A stretch of DNA of 64,000 nucleotides from Zygaena filipendulae. Taxonomy: Eukaryota; Arthropoda; Insecta; Lepidoptera; Zygaenidae. The stretch's first letter is position 1, and each line of letters begins with the position of its first letter. This document shows positions 1-10,043 of the stretch, piece by piece. Location of the stretch: contig OU015655.1 of the NCBI GenBank assembly GCA_907165275.2, positions 1,934,501-1,998,500 on the forward strand. Direction: 5' to 3'. The translations under genes were made by a program, and so were the position numbers. The notes under the pieces are model-generated. The model searched no databases and had not been told where the DNA came from. It saw only the letters and a list, made by a program, of their open reading frames with translations.

Positions 1-360
1 TACTAGCTTACATACCAAATTTCAGCTTTAGGTTCGACATAGGGATGTGGGGAGACCCTAATCGAGATTTAAGTGATGCGATTCTGTTTTTCATCGTTAT
101 TTTAACGTGCACAAAAAACGGCTATTTCGAAACCATAATTTTATAGGTACTATACAAAACATCAGTCAAAAACGTCTCAGAATCAACTTTTACAACTTTT
201 CGTCGACAAAGAAATAAATGACAGAATCGATAACTTTGATTTCTGCCAAAGGTAACCTTCGGGAACTCTTTGTTATCTAATAGGTTCTCTTAAGAAGGTG
301 CAAAACACCTAGATATCCTTGCTTGAACTTTTCAATACATCGCCGCTTCTACTAACGTCC
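1..360. other. Upstream flank, nothing recognised
   Basis: AT-rich sequence upstream of the GC island. No convincing coding region, RNA gene or complete repeat was seen. It may hold distal promoter elements of the BTB gene, but no specific site can be supported. Confidence 0.4.
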
Positions 361-470
361 AGCAAATATATTTATTTATTTATTCTTTATTGCACAGTAA
401 ATATACACTAACAAAGCCTAAATTGACACGGATCACACAATCAAATTGTAAAAGATATTAATTATAACTT
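361..470 (-). repeat. LINE 3'-end remnant (antisense)
   Basis: A TTTATTTATTTATTCTTTATTGCACAGTA tract (given here as a run of TTTA units followed by CTTTATTGCACAG) is the complement of a LINE 3' end: polyadenylation-like AATAAAG followed by an AAATA-rich tail. Very similar starts occur at 4441 and 44338. Only the 3' end is present, as expected for 5'-truncated retrotransposition. Confidence 0.55.
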
Positions 471-544
471 ATCATGTATCTATCCATTTTGGTTTCCAAA
501 TCTGCATAGAGTGCGCGCAGTGTGCTATCAAAAGCTTTGTTATT

Positions 545-851
545 GTCGCGCGGGGTGCGCGGGCGCCGGTCCGTGGTGCGCGATCGATGCGGGCGGGGGC
601 GGCGGGGCGCGGGGCGCGTGGCGCGGGCGGGGGGCCCCGCGCGGGGGCGTGGCGGCAGAGGCGGCGCGTCGGACCATTCGCCGGCGGCCGGCCGCGCCCC
701 GCCCCGCCCGCCCGCGCGCCGCGCCCCCCCCACCGCCGCCCGCCGCACGCCCGCTCAGTGTCTCGCGAGTCGCCGCCCGTCGCGTACGTGCCGCGGGCTC
801 TACATATTCACGGACGCGTTACGTTGCAGATGCGAACACGCCATTGAAACG
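545..851 (+). promoter_or_regulatory. bab: GC-rich promoter / 5' UTR region of the BTB gene
   Basis: About 300 bases of extreme GC content, dense in CpG, stand out from an AT-rich surround and run straight into the coding exon. There is no TATA box. A TCAGT initiator lies at 755-759; taking its A (757) as +1, positions +28 to +32 read GTACG, which matches the downstream promoter element consensus RGWYV at four of five places. That start would give a 95-base 5' UTR. An alternative is that GTTGCAG at 823-829 is a splice acceptor and the true start lies further upstream. The presence of a promoter is likely; the exact start is inference. Confidence 0.55.
830..847 (+). other. Short upstream ORF (5 codons)
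   Basis: ATG CGA ACA CGC CAT TGA: a five-codon uORF ending four bases before the main ATG at 852, in a different frame. If the transcript starts upstream of 830, ribosomes would meet this uORF first, and the very short gap would disfavour efficient reinitiation at 852. Initiation could then shift to the ATG at 882. Confidence 0.5.
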
Positions 852-1526
852 ATGCCGGCCGAGGAGGAACCCGGGGCGACAATGGACGGCCGCGAATCCA
901 CCGACGGCTCCCCGCAACAGTTCTGTCTCAGATGGAACAATTACCAGAGCAATCTGGCGAACTGCTTCGACCAGCTCCTCCAGACGGAGTCGTTCGTCGA
1001 CGTGACCCTCGCGTGCGAGGGCCAGAGCCTGAAGGCGCACAAAGTGGTGCTGTCCGCGTGCAGCCCGTACTTCCAGACGCTGTTCATGGAGAACCCGTGC
1101 CGGCACCCGATCATAATAATGCGAGACATCAAGTACTGCGATCTGAAGGCGGTGGTCGACTTCATGTACCGCGGCGAGATAAACGTGTCGCAGGATCAGA
1201 TCACGGCGCTGCTGAAAGTGGCGGAGATGTTGAAGATCCGCGGGCTGACGGACGTGAGCGGGGAGCACGGGGTGCTGCGGCCGGGTGGGGGGGAGGTGCG
1301 AGCGCCGAAGCGTGCGGTGAGCCGGGAGCGGGACTCGCCGCCGAAGAGCCGGCGGCGCGGGTCCGGGGAGCGCAGCCCGGGCCCGGGCCCGCGCCGCTCG
1401 CCCGGCTCGCCGCCCGCCGAGCCGCCGCCGCCGGCGGAGGCGCCGCCCGCGTCCGCCGCGCCGCCGCTGCACGCCGACGACGACATCCGCCCCGGCATCG
1501 CCGAGATGATCCGCGAAGAGGAGAGG
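852..1526 (+). CDS. bab: First coding exon of a bric-a-brac-like BTB/POZ transcription factor (partial gene)
   Basis: Encodes 225 residues ending in phase 0 at a splice donor. Residues 1-21 are an acidic leader. Residues about 22-137 are a BTB/POZ domain of the insect tramtrack/bab type, with QQFCLRWNNYQSNL, FVDVTLACEG, KAHKVVLSACSPYF and FMYRGEINVSQDQI motifs. Residues about 138-205 are low-complexity, rich in Pro, Arg, Ser and Ala with basic RRR patches. Residues 209-225 read DDDIRPGIAEMIREEER, which in Bab proteins leads into the conserved Pipsqueak/AT-hook region encoded by later exons. BTB domains mediate dimerisation; Bab acts in the nucleus as a DNA-binding regulator of limb, ovary and pigment patterning, and in butterflies and moths has been linked to UV colour and mate preference. 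ATG 852 is the first in-frame ATG (A at -3); ATG 882 (A at -3, G at +4) is a stronger alternative. The frame stays open upstream to 522 without an ATG, reflecting GC bias. Other BTB families (tramtrack, lola, broad) fit the NVSQDQI and REEER motifs less well. Confidence 0.85.
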
Positions 1527-1532
1527 GTGAGT
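1527..1532 (+). other. Splice donor of the BTB exon
   Basis: GAGAGG|GTGAGT is a near-perfect 5' splice site. Splicing here leaves the last codon (Arg225) whole. Reading through would add ten residues (VSHLTLSLRS) before a TAG at 1557-1559, so retention of this intron would give a BTB-only protein. Confidence 0.85.
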
Positions 1533-3317
1533 CACCTAACACTTTCATTACGTAGCTAAAGTACGCGCTTGTACCATAAGTTGCTCCCCACGCGGCCACG
1601 CGGCGCGTCGCTCGTAAAACTTTTCCCGCCGACAACCCTCCCCGCCCCTCCGTGCGCCATAGGCGGCCACCCCCTTTCCGATACCCCCCGCCCGCGCCCC
1701 CGCAGAGCCGCGTCTCGTGAAACTTTCTATTCCGTATCGTATTACCCCCGTAATTAATTTATTTTAGACTTCCACTACTTTGTTAACGTTTAATGTGAAA
1801 GTTCGTAGGTAGCTACAGTGTTTCCTGATCGGCGGGCACCGACCTACCTTCCTGTACTTCGACTGCGTCCTCTAGGTCGTTCAACTCGAGTGTCGAAGCA
1901 TTTAAACTCCCCTGTTGGCTGTTACCCTCTTTAAGTACTTCTTACCCTATAAAATAGGCACCTACAGTACCTACACTTGCTATAGCTCCATTATTAATTA
2001 TTGTTCAATGTTCATACAGTGCATATTTTGCCTTACAAAAAACGCATTTTCAAACACGTAAACATCGGTTTAAAATGGATCCGTGAGGATTCAGACAAGT
2101 CAATAAAAAGTACCTACCTAGGTAAAGTAACATCGCAGATCAGGGCTGTTGACAATAGGTGGTAGATAAACAGAATTTTTACCAAGGTAGGTACCTAGTT
2201 AAATCCTGGTTCCCGGTATAGGTACCTACCTACATACCTACTAAATCGTGCACCTCTGCTGCAGTTTTTAATTAAAGATGAAAATTTCCTGTCTGAAAGC
2301 TCCTTGCATTTCTATTTAATTCATAATGCAGCCTCCGAGATTGCTTCCAAGTTATAGAATTTGTCTATACCTACTATAGACTGGGTTTTCAAAACATTTT
2401 AATTTAATTTTAATAACGTCATTGTTTAATGTTATAGGTAGGTCCTAGACAGAAATATTTATTTCACCGTGTCTTAGACTAGGTTCCTACATAGTTTATG
2501 ATTTAAAACATTTTTTTTCGCATGATTTATCATTTAATATCTCACAAAAAAAGTTTTAATGCAGTTGAAAGTTAAATTAACATTATCTATTATTTTATAG
2601 CTTTATTTGGATATCTTAAATACCTACCTTATCTGTTGTGTAGCTTTTTTACCATACCTAAATTAATTTAATTTGTAAATAAACTCAACGGTATCGTTTA
2701 TTGGACGCACAGAAACGTATTCGTATTTAAGTGTAAAAAGCTTTAGCTATCTTAACTTAGATTTTTTAAGTTAATCGACTTATTTTAAGCCGGTCGTTTA
2801 ATTGTTCTGTGCACACATTTTGCGTTTAATCTAGATAGGTAATATTAAAAACATCTGTGGTCGCATTGTCTATGACGCACTCCTCCGAAACGGCTCGACC
2901 GATTTTAATGTTTTTGTTTTTGTATATTTCACTTGGTAGGTATGAGAATAGGTTGTAAAGTATTTTTCACCCTCCTATCCCCCCACCTACTATTTTTTAT
3001 CGCTATTTTAGTGTTTTTGCATGAATAAATTTTCTATATAATCCAAATAATTTAACCGTTGCGTCGCGTCGTCGGGTGGGTCAGCTATTTTATGCATAAA
3101 ATATTGTATGCGAAGGTAGGTACATACATACATCGACATAAAATATTTGCAAATGTAATTTACATTAATATTGTATCAACTAATAATGTGATTTAAGTCT
3201 AAATGTTTATACCTGTCAGTGTTAAAACTAATTCCCTATATAGGTATAGATAGGTTACCTTACGTAATTGAAGCCTGCCATTAAATTGTTGTTTGGAAAT
3301 AATAGGATAATTTGAAT
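1533..3317. other. Start of long intron: GC-rich to about 1720, then AT-rich with TAGGTA motifs
   Basis: The CpG-rich island continues about 200 bases into the intron, then composition falls to the AT-rich background. Repeated TAGGTA/TACCTA palindromic motifs occur around 1950-2240 and 2420-2640. A short piece near 2860-2920 (CGAAACGGCTCGACCGATTT) resembles the middle of the Helitron variant at 12746. No coding exon seen. Confidence 0.5.
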
Positions 3318-3650
3318 TTAATCCGGAATTCCTGCGGGAATTCCAGATGTGTCCTATGTCCTTCTCCCTGACTCAGTGACACCCCTGACAACGTCTGTGC
3401 GAAATTTCATGATGATCGGTTGAACCGTTAATGTGTGAAAGCGTAACAATCTCCTTTTCCGACATTTCCAACAATTATCGTTCTATTTCAACCAATTTAC
3501 ACAAGAACTTAAAAATTATATATCGAAACCTTCCTCATAGATCACTCTATCTATTGGTGAAAACCGCATGGAAATCCGTTCGGTAGTATTTGATTTTATC
3601 GCGAACATACAGACAGACGCAGCGGAGGAGTTCGTTTTATAATATGTAGT
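3318..3650 (-). mobile_element. Helitron fragment (antisense)
   Basis: Contains the complement of the lepidopteran Helitron 3' body: the GGAATTCCTGCGGGAATTCC palindrome, the phrase for the CATGAAATTT / GTTGTCAGGGGT segment, and the outer part reading ACCGCATGGAAATCCGTTC. The terminal CTAG is missing. Same subfamily as 45988-46305. Confidence 0.65.
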
Positions 3651-4440
3651 GATATTTAATGGTTTTTAAGAACTTTTACAGGTTTGTAACATTCTCGTAC
3701 CTTGCTAGCTAATGCGACCCATTGTTTTGGAGTAACTTAGTACTTAAGTACAGGTACCAAGTAGGTAGGTACCTACTACCTACCTAATAGGTGCGAGTTT
3801 GTAATTTAGTATTTCACCACAAAACTAGGTCTTTTCTTTGCAACAAAAGCATATTGTTTAACTACAATTAGCAACACAATCAGCATAGATAAAGCGTGTT
3901 TTGCATTATTTCAATAGAAGTGCCAACTTGTGCTTGTGTCGTAACTGACAAATCGAATTTGAACTCTACGTTCCCACTTCATAAAGTCGCTCTTTGTCTG
4001 ATGTCATTTCAACAGAAAACTTCGGTCTTTGAACATGCGGCAACCGTATAATGACGCTTTGCTTAAAATAATTATGTAAATTTCGCAACTTTTATTCAAA
4101 TACCTATCGTTTTTATGGCTTATAAGGTAAACCGTTTGAAAAATAATGTGAGCAAAATTTTGAAAATATGACTTCCTTTGATAAAACTACACAGCGTCCG
4201 GTATTTACAACAAAGTATGTATAAAGCCGGAAACACTTGTGTCGTGTCGTCTCGCAATCGGTTCCATACATGTGGTATGGTTAGAGACAAATTTTTAGTT
4301 TTATATCTATTACGATTTAATGAACGATTCTGAGCATTTCCAACACTAGGAGATCATGTCTAAAGCGTGTATCGCTGAAGGTAAGTTAAGGCTACCAAAG
4401 CATGGCGGTGAAAGTGTTAACTTAGGTACGTAAAAAATAT
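3651..4440. other. Intronic stretch, no gene seen
   Basis: AT-rich sequence with a dense TAGGTAGGTACCTACTACC cluster at about 3760-3790. No ORF with coding character and no recognisable repeat termini. Confidence 0.4.
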
Positions 4441-4560
4441 TTATTTATTTATTTAAACTTTATGCACATCATAGTAAAAAAGGCGGACTTAATGCCACAG
4501 TGGCATTCTCTGCCAGTCAACCTTCAGGTAGTACAGAGTGCTAGCTCACTTGGCGCCTGG
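4441..4560 (-). repeat. LINE 3'-end remnant (antisense)
   Basis: TTTATTTATTTA tail followed by AAACTTTATGCACATC and then AAAAGGCGGACTTAATGCC, the same family as 44338-44450 (AATGGCGAACTTAAAACC, then GCGGCATTCTCTACCAG). Followed by an ACATACAT microsatellite at about 4594-4612. Confidence 0.6.
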
Positions 4561-4639
4561 CGGTGCATTTACCTACGGTATATATTTAGATACATACATA
4601 CATACATACATAAACACACACAAAATAGAATACAAACTA

Positions 4640-4831
4640 TTGCTTGCTGAGGAGATGCCGATACACTCTAAATTTAAAACTATATTTAGTTACTCGCATA
4701 AGAAACGATATGCCATAAGAAACGTTGTAAATGTTTTGCAGTAAAACTTCTTTGATTGCATGGGAAAGAGTTTTTGCGGCGTCTTATCTAAACGCGGCGT
4801 GTTATGGTCATAGTGAATAAGGGCCCAAGAT
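4640..4831 (-). mobile_element. GGGCCC-family MITE, partial
   Basis: Ends in TGGTCATAGTGAATAAGGGCCC, the terminal repeat shared with 26299-26542 and 15028-15606, preceded by the family's AAACTTCTTTGA and GTCTTATCT segments. The other terminal repeat is missing or decayed. Confidence 0.6.
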
Positions 4832-5122
4832 AGACATTTATGTGGAGAAAATTTGTGTTTGTATTCGATTCGGTTATTTAAGTAGTTAGTAGGGTATCTT
4901 TTTATGATTTCGTTTGTTTAGACGCACATCACGCAGAAACTATTGGAAGAATATGAGCGAAGCTTATTGAAGTGTGGCCAATAGATCATGATGTCGTACA
5001 CATTTTGTTTCAGTTCATTGAAGTGTTAGTTGTTACCGAGGGAATACAGAAAACGCCGGTGAATCCGTGCGCATTAACTAGCTATCAATATTATTATTAT
5101 ATCTAACATTGTTTATTTTTAA

Positions 5123-5450
5123 AGCTTTAAATTGTAATGTTTGGATATTATCACATCAGCGCCACCTGGTTAGACATTAAGCAGAGTTTATACAATAAGG
5201 ATACAAGAGCAGTGAAGATCGATTTTTGAATCGCTCGAACTACTTTCGCACACGGAATCGCAAGATTCACGTGTGAATACTTAAAAAATGTATGAGCATT
5301 CGCATGTGAATTCGCGATTCCGAGTGCGAAAGTAATTCGAGCGATTCAAAAATCGATCACCAGTGCTCTTGTATCCACAGTATAAACTCTACTTAATGTC
5401 TAACCAGGTGGCGCTGATGTGATAATATCCAAGCATTACAATTTAAAGCT
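5123..5450. mobile_element. Large foldback element (inverted repeat, 328 bp)
   Basis: Two arms of about 150 bases mirror each other: AGCTTTAAATTGTAATG at the left end and CATTACAATTTAAAGCT at the right, with GCGCCACCTGG / CCAGGTGGCGC and ATCGATTTTTGAATCGC / GCGATTCAAAAATCGAT further in. Arms differ by scattered substitutions. Typical of a foldback MITE; the superfamily is unclear. Confidence 0.8.
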
Positions 5451-5454
5451 ACTT

Positions 5455-5647
5455 TTTACTGTACTTTTTATCCCGGAATTCCCGCGGGAACTCCGAAATT
5501 GACGCGGGTGAAACTATGTACATTAAATTTTGCATATTACGCGTTCTCACCGGTAGGTACAGAAAAAATAAAGGGTAGGCATTTTATTTTTGGAACACCC
5601 GCGGGATCACCGACATTAACGCGGGTGAAACCGCGGGGACCAGCTAG
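5455..5647 (+). mobile_element. Helitron 3' region with internal duplication
   Basis: Two successive copies of the terminal unit (ATCCCGGAATTCCCGCGGG ... GCGGGTGAAAC) are followed by GCGGGGACCAGCTAG at 5633-5647, with T next. The 5' TC end is not found; the 5' side abuts the foldback element at 5123-5450. The same duplicated architecture is present at 17401-17709. Confidence 0.75.
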
Positions 5648-5792
5648 TTTTACATATAAAGTGTATCTAATAATAAAAAAGCAGTCGTACTGCGACGAAT
5701 TTGATGAAGTTCGTACGAAAACTAGCCCTGACGATCCACCAATGACTCAAACTGTGCAATATCTTTTGATTATTTACATCACCTATCTGTCA

Positions 5793-5990
5793 CTTACGGC
5801 CGCACTCAGAGTCGACTTTAATGATTACTTAGTTAAGTATAGATTTTTAAAACAAAACTGCCACGATCAGAGACGTTCAGTAAATTAATATTAATTGGCA
5901 TTTAATGAGATGTAACTTGATTAGTTAAATGCCAATTAACATTAATTTAACATTAATTTATTAACATTAATTTATTAATATTTATAAACA
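5793..5990. mobile_element. CCGCCG-family foldback, one arm only
   Basis: Carries the left arm CTTACGGCCGCACTCAGAG, the GTCGACTTTAATGATTACTT segment and the AAACAAAACTGCC segment, then the central ATTAATTGGCATTTAATGAG turn. The right arm is lost and replaced by a tandem ATTAATTTATTAACATTA run. Full copies lie at 10794, 18404 and 62529. Confidence 0.75.
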
Positions 5991-6303
5991 ACGCAATAAA
6001 AGTGTAGGTACCAATAGGTACCCGAGTTATAACAACTTCGCTTTTATTAACTTCACTAACTATAATAAATAATGTTATCGTTCTTCATAAATTAATCTTG
6101 TGGCCAATAGGTACCTACACACTATATACATATACATACTTTTCTTTTCACTCCGCGCATACCTACTAGGTTTTAATTACTTTGCTTAATTGAAAATAAG
6201 TGAAGCACGTGTACAGGAATTTGTGGTAGGTAGGCACCTACGTATTACGTATTACTACTGTTGTTATATCGACAGCGTTGTTGAGGTGACCGCTAAGCCA
6301 GTA

Positions 6304-6626
6304 GGGATGCTGACTACTATTGAAAATCAAAATTCTAATTAGTCCGTCAGTTAGAAAATAAAAAAACAATAGACACGTATTTTTTGCTTTTTTAAATAAA
6401 TTAAAATATACAGAGATAAAGCGCATTAAAGTTTAGGATGAGGAGGTCGTGACGTCACTAACCGCAAAACCGCCGTACAAACTGTCAGAATAGTGACGTC
6501 ACGCGAAATTTCAACTCAATATATCGCCGTTATTTTTTGATTACGTAAAAAAAGAAAAAATACGTGTCCAATATTTTTTAATAATCTACAAGACGGACTA
6601 AAAAATAAAAATTAGTCAACATGCCC
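6304..6626. mobile_element. CRE-bearing MITE, copy 1
   Basis: Ends are GGGATGCTGACTACT and AGTCAACATGCCC. Subterminal motifs TTAGTCCGTCAG and GACGGACTAA are followed by the family's CACGTATTTTTTGC and AATGCGC / GCGCATTAAAG segments. Two TGACGTCAC palindromes lie near 6450 and 6493. No coding capacity. Confidence 0.8.
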
Positions 6627-6660
6627 GTTGTCGCGGGTTCCATCCCCGCACCAACCTAGC

Positions 6661-6996
6661 CAATAGCCTAGGCTATTTGACTATTTTTTTATTTTTAGCC
6701 CGTCCTGTAGATTTATAAAAAATAATGGACACGTATTATTTCTTTTTTCACGTTAGCACAAAATAACGGAGATAAGTTGAGTCGAAATGTCGCGTGACGT
6801 CACGAGCAGGCGCAGTTTTAAGCTGTGTATGACGTTACGACCCTCCACTCCCAAACTTTAATGCGCTTTATCCAGGTAAGTATATTTTCATTAATTTGAA
6901 AAAGCAAAAAATACGACGTGTCCATAATTTTTTTATTATCAAACTGACGGACTAAATAGAATTCAGAGAGAAAAAAAGAAGTCAAATAGTCTATTG
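6661..6996. mobile_element. CRE-bearing MITE, copy 2
   Basis: Ends CAATAGCCTAGGCTATTTGA and GTCAAATAGTCTATTG, with internal AGCCCGTCCTGTAGAT and CTGACGGACTAAATAG. One intact TGACGTCA (about 6793) and one mutated copy (TGACGTTA, 6829). It lies only 34 bases from copy 1; the spacer GCGGGTTCCATCCCCGC looks like a tRNA B-box/T-arm remnant. Confidence 0.75.
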
Positions 6997-7124
6997 ACAT
7001 TGTACAATCTTCTTCTTCTTCTTTAATAATGGCGTCTATAATTATAATTTGCCAATGACAATGTTTCTTGTCATCTCAGGAACATCGGTGATAGACCTTA
7101 TGCTCTTCTTCTTCTATTGTACAA

Positions 7125-7290
7125 TCCTTAGCGCATAGAAAACTAGGACTAAGGTATCGTTGACACTCTGTCACGTAAAATCGTCCTATCAAAACTAGAG
7201 TTCTTCGTGACTACGTGACGGGTGACCCAACGACTCGGTTGCTTAGTTTTATATGCGTTAACGATTGTAGAGTGTCAATATCGTCAGGGG
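7125..7290. mobile_element. TTAGCC-family MITE, degraded copy
   Basis: Shares the family's core (CACGTAAAATCGTCC-ATCAAAA, GTGAC-ACGTGAC, ATGCGTTAACGATTGTAGA) with 13379, 24040, 35793 and 40347. The terminal CCCCCTTAGCC is decayed. A CTT/TTC repeat and GCCAATGACAATGT phrase just upstream (7009-7115) recur at 61600-61680 and may be a LINE tail. Confidence 0.5.
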
Positions 7291-7857
7291 CCCACGACTG
7301 AAATTTCCTTTTGTAAAAAAAATACTGAATACTAGTTCCGTTTTAAACAAAACAATGTTTCGCCCAGAATAAAGTCGTGGGACTACTCGCGTCGCGTTTT
7401 TTTAGAGATTGATTGAAATAAATATACTTACTGTTTAGGAAAACACAGCTCACGGTTACTGTTATTCTTCATTACTGTTAAACAGAAAAACTGAAAATGT
7501 ACAAAACTCGGAAATAAATTGGGGCGGATCGTCAGGGTCAGCTGTTCTCATACGATTTCAAGATTTCCATACTACGGCTGCTTCTTATGTATTGTACTTA
7601 TCTTACCAACCGAATATTAATCTACTACTATTTCTTTGAAACCCACAGAAGCGAAAAATAATAGTAAAATCATTAAAAGTAAAGAAAGACAAATATGTTT
7701 GTGCCTATAGTTAAATATACATAGTTACATACAATATAAGTATTACTTAGTTTTTTTAATTTTTTTTAAGTTTGTTCGAAATCGAAACACAAAAACAATT
7801 GAATATGCGTGATGCATCGAGCAAAGCTGTTTTCACCACACTTGAAATTCTACGAAT

Positions 7858-7945
7858 CTGCGTGCGCTGTCTGCGATTCTATGACGCAAGTATCGAACCC
7901 GCGATACATGGCGCGGCATCATCTCTAACCACTGCACAACCTAGG
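7858..7945 (-). mobile_element. tRNA-derived SINE head remnant (antisense)
   Basis: On the minus strand, TGTGCAGTGGTTAGAG resembles a pol III A box and GCGGGTTCGATACTTGC a B box, spaced as in tRNA-derived SINEs. No cloverleaf can be completed, so this is not a functional tRNA gene. Confidence 0.55.
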
Positions 7946-7967
7946 GTTGTCCTCTGCGCGGATAAGT

Positions 7968-8202
7968 GGACATAGATAAGCAATAGTGTGTTAACCCACA
8001 CTGGAGAAATTTTGAGTAAATCGTGTTTTAAAATTATAGCACCATTTTCTGTCAATATTTTTTATGTTCAATATTTAGTTACATACTTAAACAATGTAAT
8101 AAGGTAAACACATAATTAAAAAACGTTCCCTAACTGTCGATAAATCGTTCTGAATAGGTAACTTAATTTTGTGGGTTAACATGTTATTGCTTATCTGCGT
8201 CC
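7968..8202. mobile_element. GGAC-family MITE, intact, 4-bp TSD AAGT
   Basis: Terminal inverted repeats GGACATAGATAAGCAATAG and ATTGCTTATCTGCGTCC, extending to GTGTTAACCCACA and TGTGGGTTAACAT. Flanked by AAGT at 7964-7967 and 8203-8206. 235 bp, non-coding. One of four intact copies. Confidence 0.9.
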
Positions 8203-8553
8203 AAGTCGTGTAGTGTATTATATGATTCGTGAATGGCGCATTGAATAATTCAGTGCGGAGATGTCGTAGGATGTCGCGACATTTAAATTTTATATCGGAC
8301 AAAGTGTTACGTTTAAACGAGACGTCCCCGAAGTGGAGAAATATATTATTGAAGCGTAGAAAAAAAAAAGGATCACAAAATGCCTATACTTGTACTATGT
8401 TATTATCTCCGCTTCTACTACTGACACTAGCTTGCATGTTGAATTTTAACACGCCTTTTCACTCAGTTAAAACAACTCCTTTTTTGTAAGTGGCCACATA
8501 TAATACAGGCCGGTGTAGTTCAAAACGAGAGACATATTGAAGCCATCGATAAT

Positions 8554-8830
8554 GGGCTAAATGACTAAATTTCAGTTTTCAGTCCGTCTTATAGATTAAT
8601 AAAATAAATATATTAGACACGTACCGATTTGTCCTTTTTTTGCGTAATCAAAAAATAACGGCGTAAGATTGAGTTGCGTGTGACGTCACGCCTAGATACA
8701 CTTTATACTTACAGATAGTTATGACGTCACGAGACCCCACTCCTAATCTTTAATGCGCTCTAATGCCTCTATCTAAGTATTTTTCAATAATTTGAAAAAG
8801 TAAAAAATACGTGTCTATTATTTTTTACTA
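8554..8830. mobile_element. CRE-bearing MITE, truncated copy
   Basis: Left side GGGCTAAATGACTAAAT, TCAGTCCGTCTTATAGAT, then two TGACGTCACG motifs (about 8680 and 8720) and GCGCTCTAATG. The right end is missing: the sequence runs into a perfect 14-base hairpin (arms 8817-8830 and 8835-8848, loop CACG). Confidence 0.75.
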
Positions 8831-8989
8831 CACGTAGTAAAAAATAATTCTATTTATTTTGATTTTGATTTTAATTTTGATTTAGGTATATACCCTGTCA
8901 TCACGAACTTTCCTGATAATACTGTTATGTATGTGTAATCACAGAACACCTTAACAAATAATGTGGGTTTGCGCGGGTCAATGATCTTA

Positions 8990-9060
8990 ACACCTATCCT
9001 AGCACTTCCCGCGTTAATTTCGGGAAATCCGAGATAAAAAATATCCTTTATCCTTCTCTA
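8990..9060 (-). mobile_element. Helitron terminal fragment (antisense)
   Basis: CCTAGCACTTCCCGCGTTAA, TTTCGGGAAATCCGAGATAAA and TATCCTTTATCCTTCTCT are complements of the Helitron 3' region, decayed. Confidence 0.5.
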
Positions 9061-9225
9061 TATACCAAACAAACAAGCCCACATTTGCACATTACGGCGT
9101 CTTTTAGAAACAATCGTAGTTTAGTTTTGTTACTTAAGTTTATTAGTCAGCAGCCGTCAAAGAAGTTAATGATCTCGCCCTAATTTGCCTGGACGTGACG
9201 TGCGCCCGCAATAATGTACGTGTAG

Positions 9226-9640
9226 TTAGTTAGATTGAATATAATATAGGTACTGTGCATTGGAACAATCGCCATCCATTGGTCGTAAAGATAACGTTAA
9301 TTTTATTGTTAATTGTGTTTGTTTGTGATGGTGGGATGGCGCGGTGTGGTTGGTACCTACTGCTGCGTGATTCACCACTCCTAGTGACGCAGACCGGCCA
9401 AACTGCACCAGTGTTCTTGCTGAAGAGCTAATATTTCCGAAGTGAATCTAGAATTCACCTGACGAAACTGTCATACGGCTAATGGAGAAATATAGCTCAG
9501 TAGCATCTTTATTATAATTTTTATTTTAAATCGATATGTCGAGCATCGTCAGAACGTATGTATTTTATATCTTTTTTTTTTTCAATGTAAGCAACTGTAT
9601 GTTACGAATAAAATATCATAAAACTAATTGACACGTGGCA
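9226..9640. other. Intronic stretch, no gene seen
   Basis: Mixed AT-rich sequence with a somewhat GC-richer patch at 9310-9410. A minus-strand open frame here has no recognisable domain and low-complexity composition; treated as chance. Confidence 0.35.
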
Positions 9641-9699
9641 TAGGAGCTCCCCAGGGGATCCCGAGAATCGTGCGAATGGAAATCGCGGGGAACAACAGA

Positions 9700-9866
9700 T
9701 ATAGGAATGGTAATTTCGAAGTTCTCGCGGGAATTCCATGATAAAATATTACGTATAAACCTTCCTCTTGAATCACTCTATGTATTGGTGAAAACCGCAT
9801 GAATATCCGTTCAGTAGTTTTTGAGCCTATGGCTAACAGATAGACGCGGCGCAGGGTATAGGGTTT
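9700..9866 (-). mobile_element. Helitron fragment (antisense)
   Basis: Reads TCGCGGGAATTCCATGATAA, then ACCTTCCTCTTGAATCACTC and GAAAACCGCATGAATATCC, matching the antisense subfamily at 3318, 45988 and 57361. It abuts a sense copy that starts near 9867. Confidence 0.6.
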
Positions 9867-10043
9867 TATAAATCACGTGTCACGTTGTTTGTCCGCGATG
9901 GACTCTGAAACTACTGAACGGATTTTGAAAATTTTGTAACCATTTATATTATGGTCCAACTTAAAAGACAGGATAGTTTTATCCCAGAATTCCCGCGGGA
10001 ACTCCGAAATTACCGCGGATGAAATCGCGGGGATAGCTGCTAG
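9867..10043 (+). mobile_element. Helitron, 5' end lost
   Basis: TATAAATCACGTGTCACG, GAACGGATTTTGAAAATTTT, the CCCAGAATTCCCGCGGGAAC palindrome and GATAGCTGCTAG (CTAG 10040-10043, then T). Same subfamily as 14378-14564. No TC start at the expected place. Confidence 0.75.

Noticed and set aside
522..851. In-frame N-terminal extension of the BTB protein
   Set aside because: The frame is open only because of extreme GC content; it contains no ATG before 852 and encodes Arg/Ala/Pro low complexity.
819..1535. Long minus-strand and alternative plus-strand frames over the BTB exon (for example 819-1535 minus, 932-1555 plus)
   Set aside because: They mirror the GC-rich third positions of the true frame and are Arg/Ala/Pro repeats without domains.
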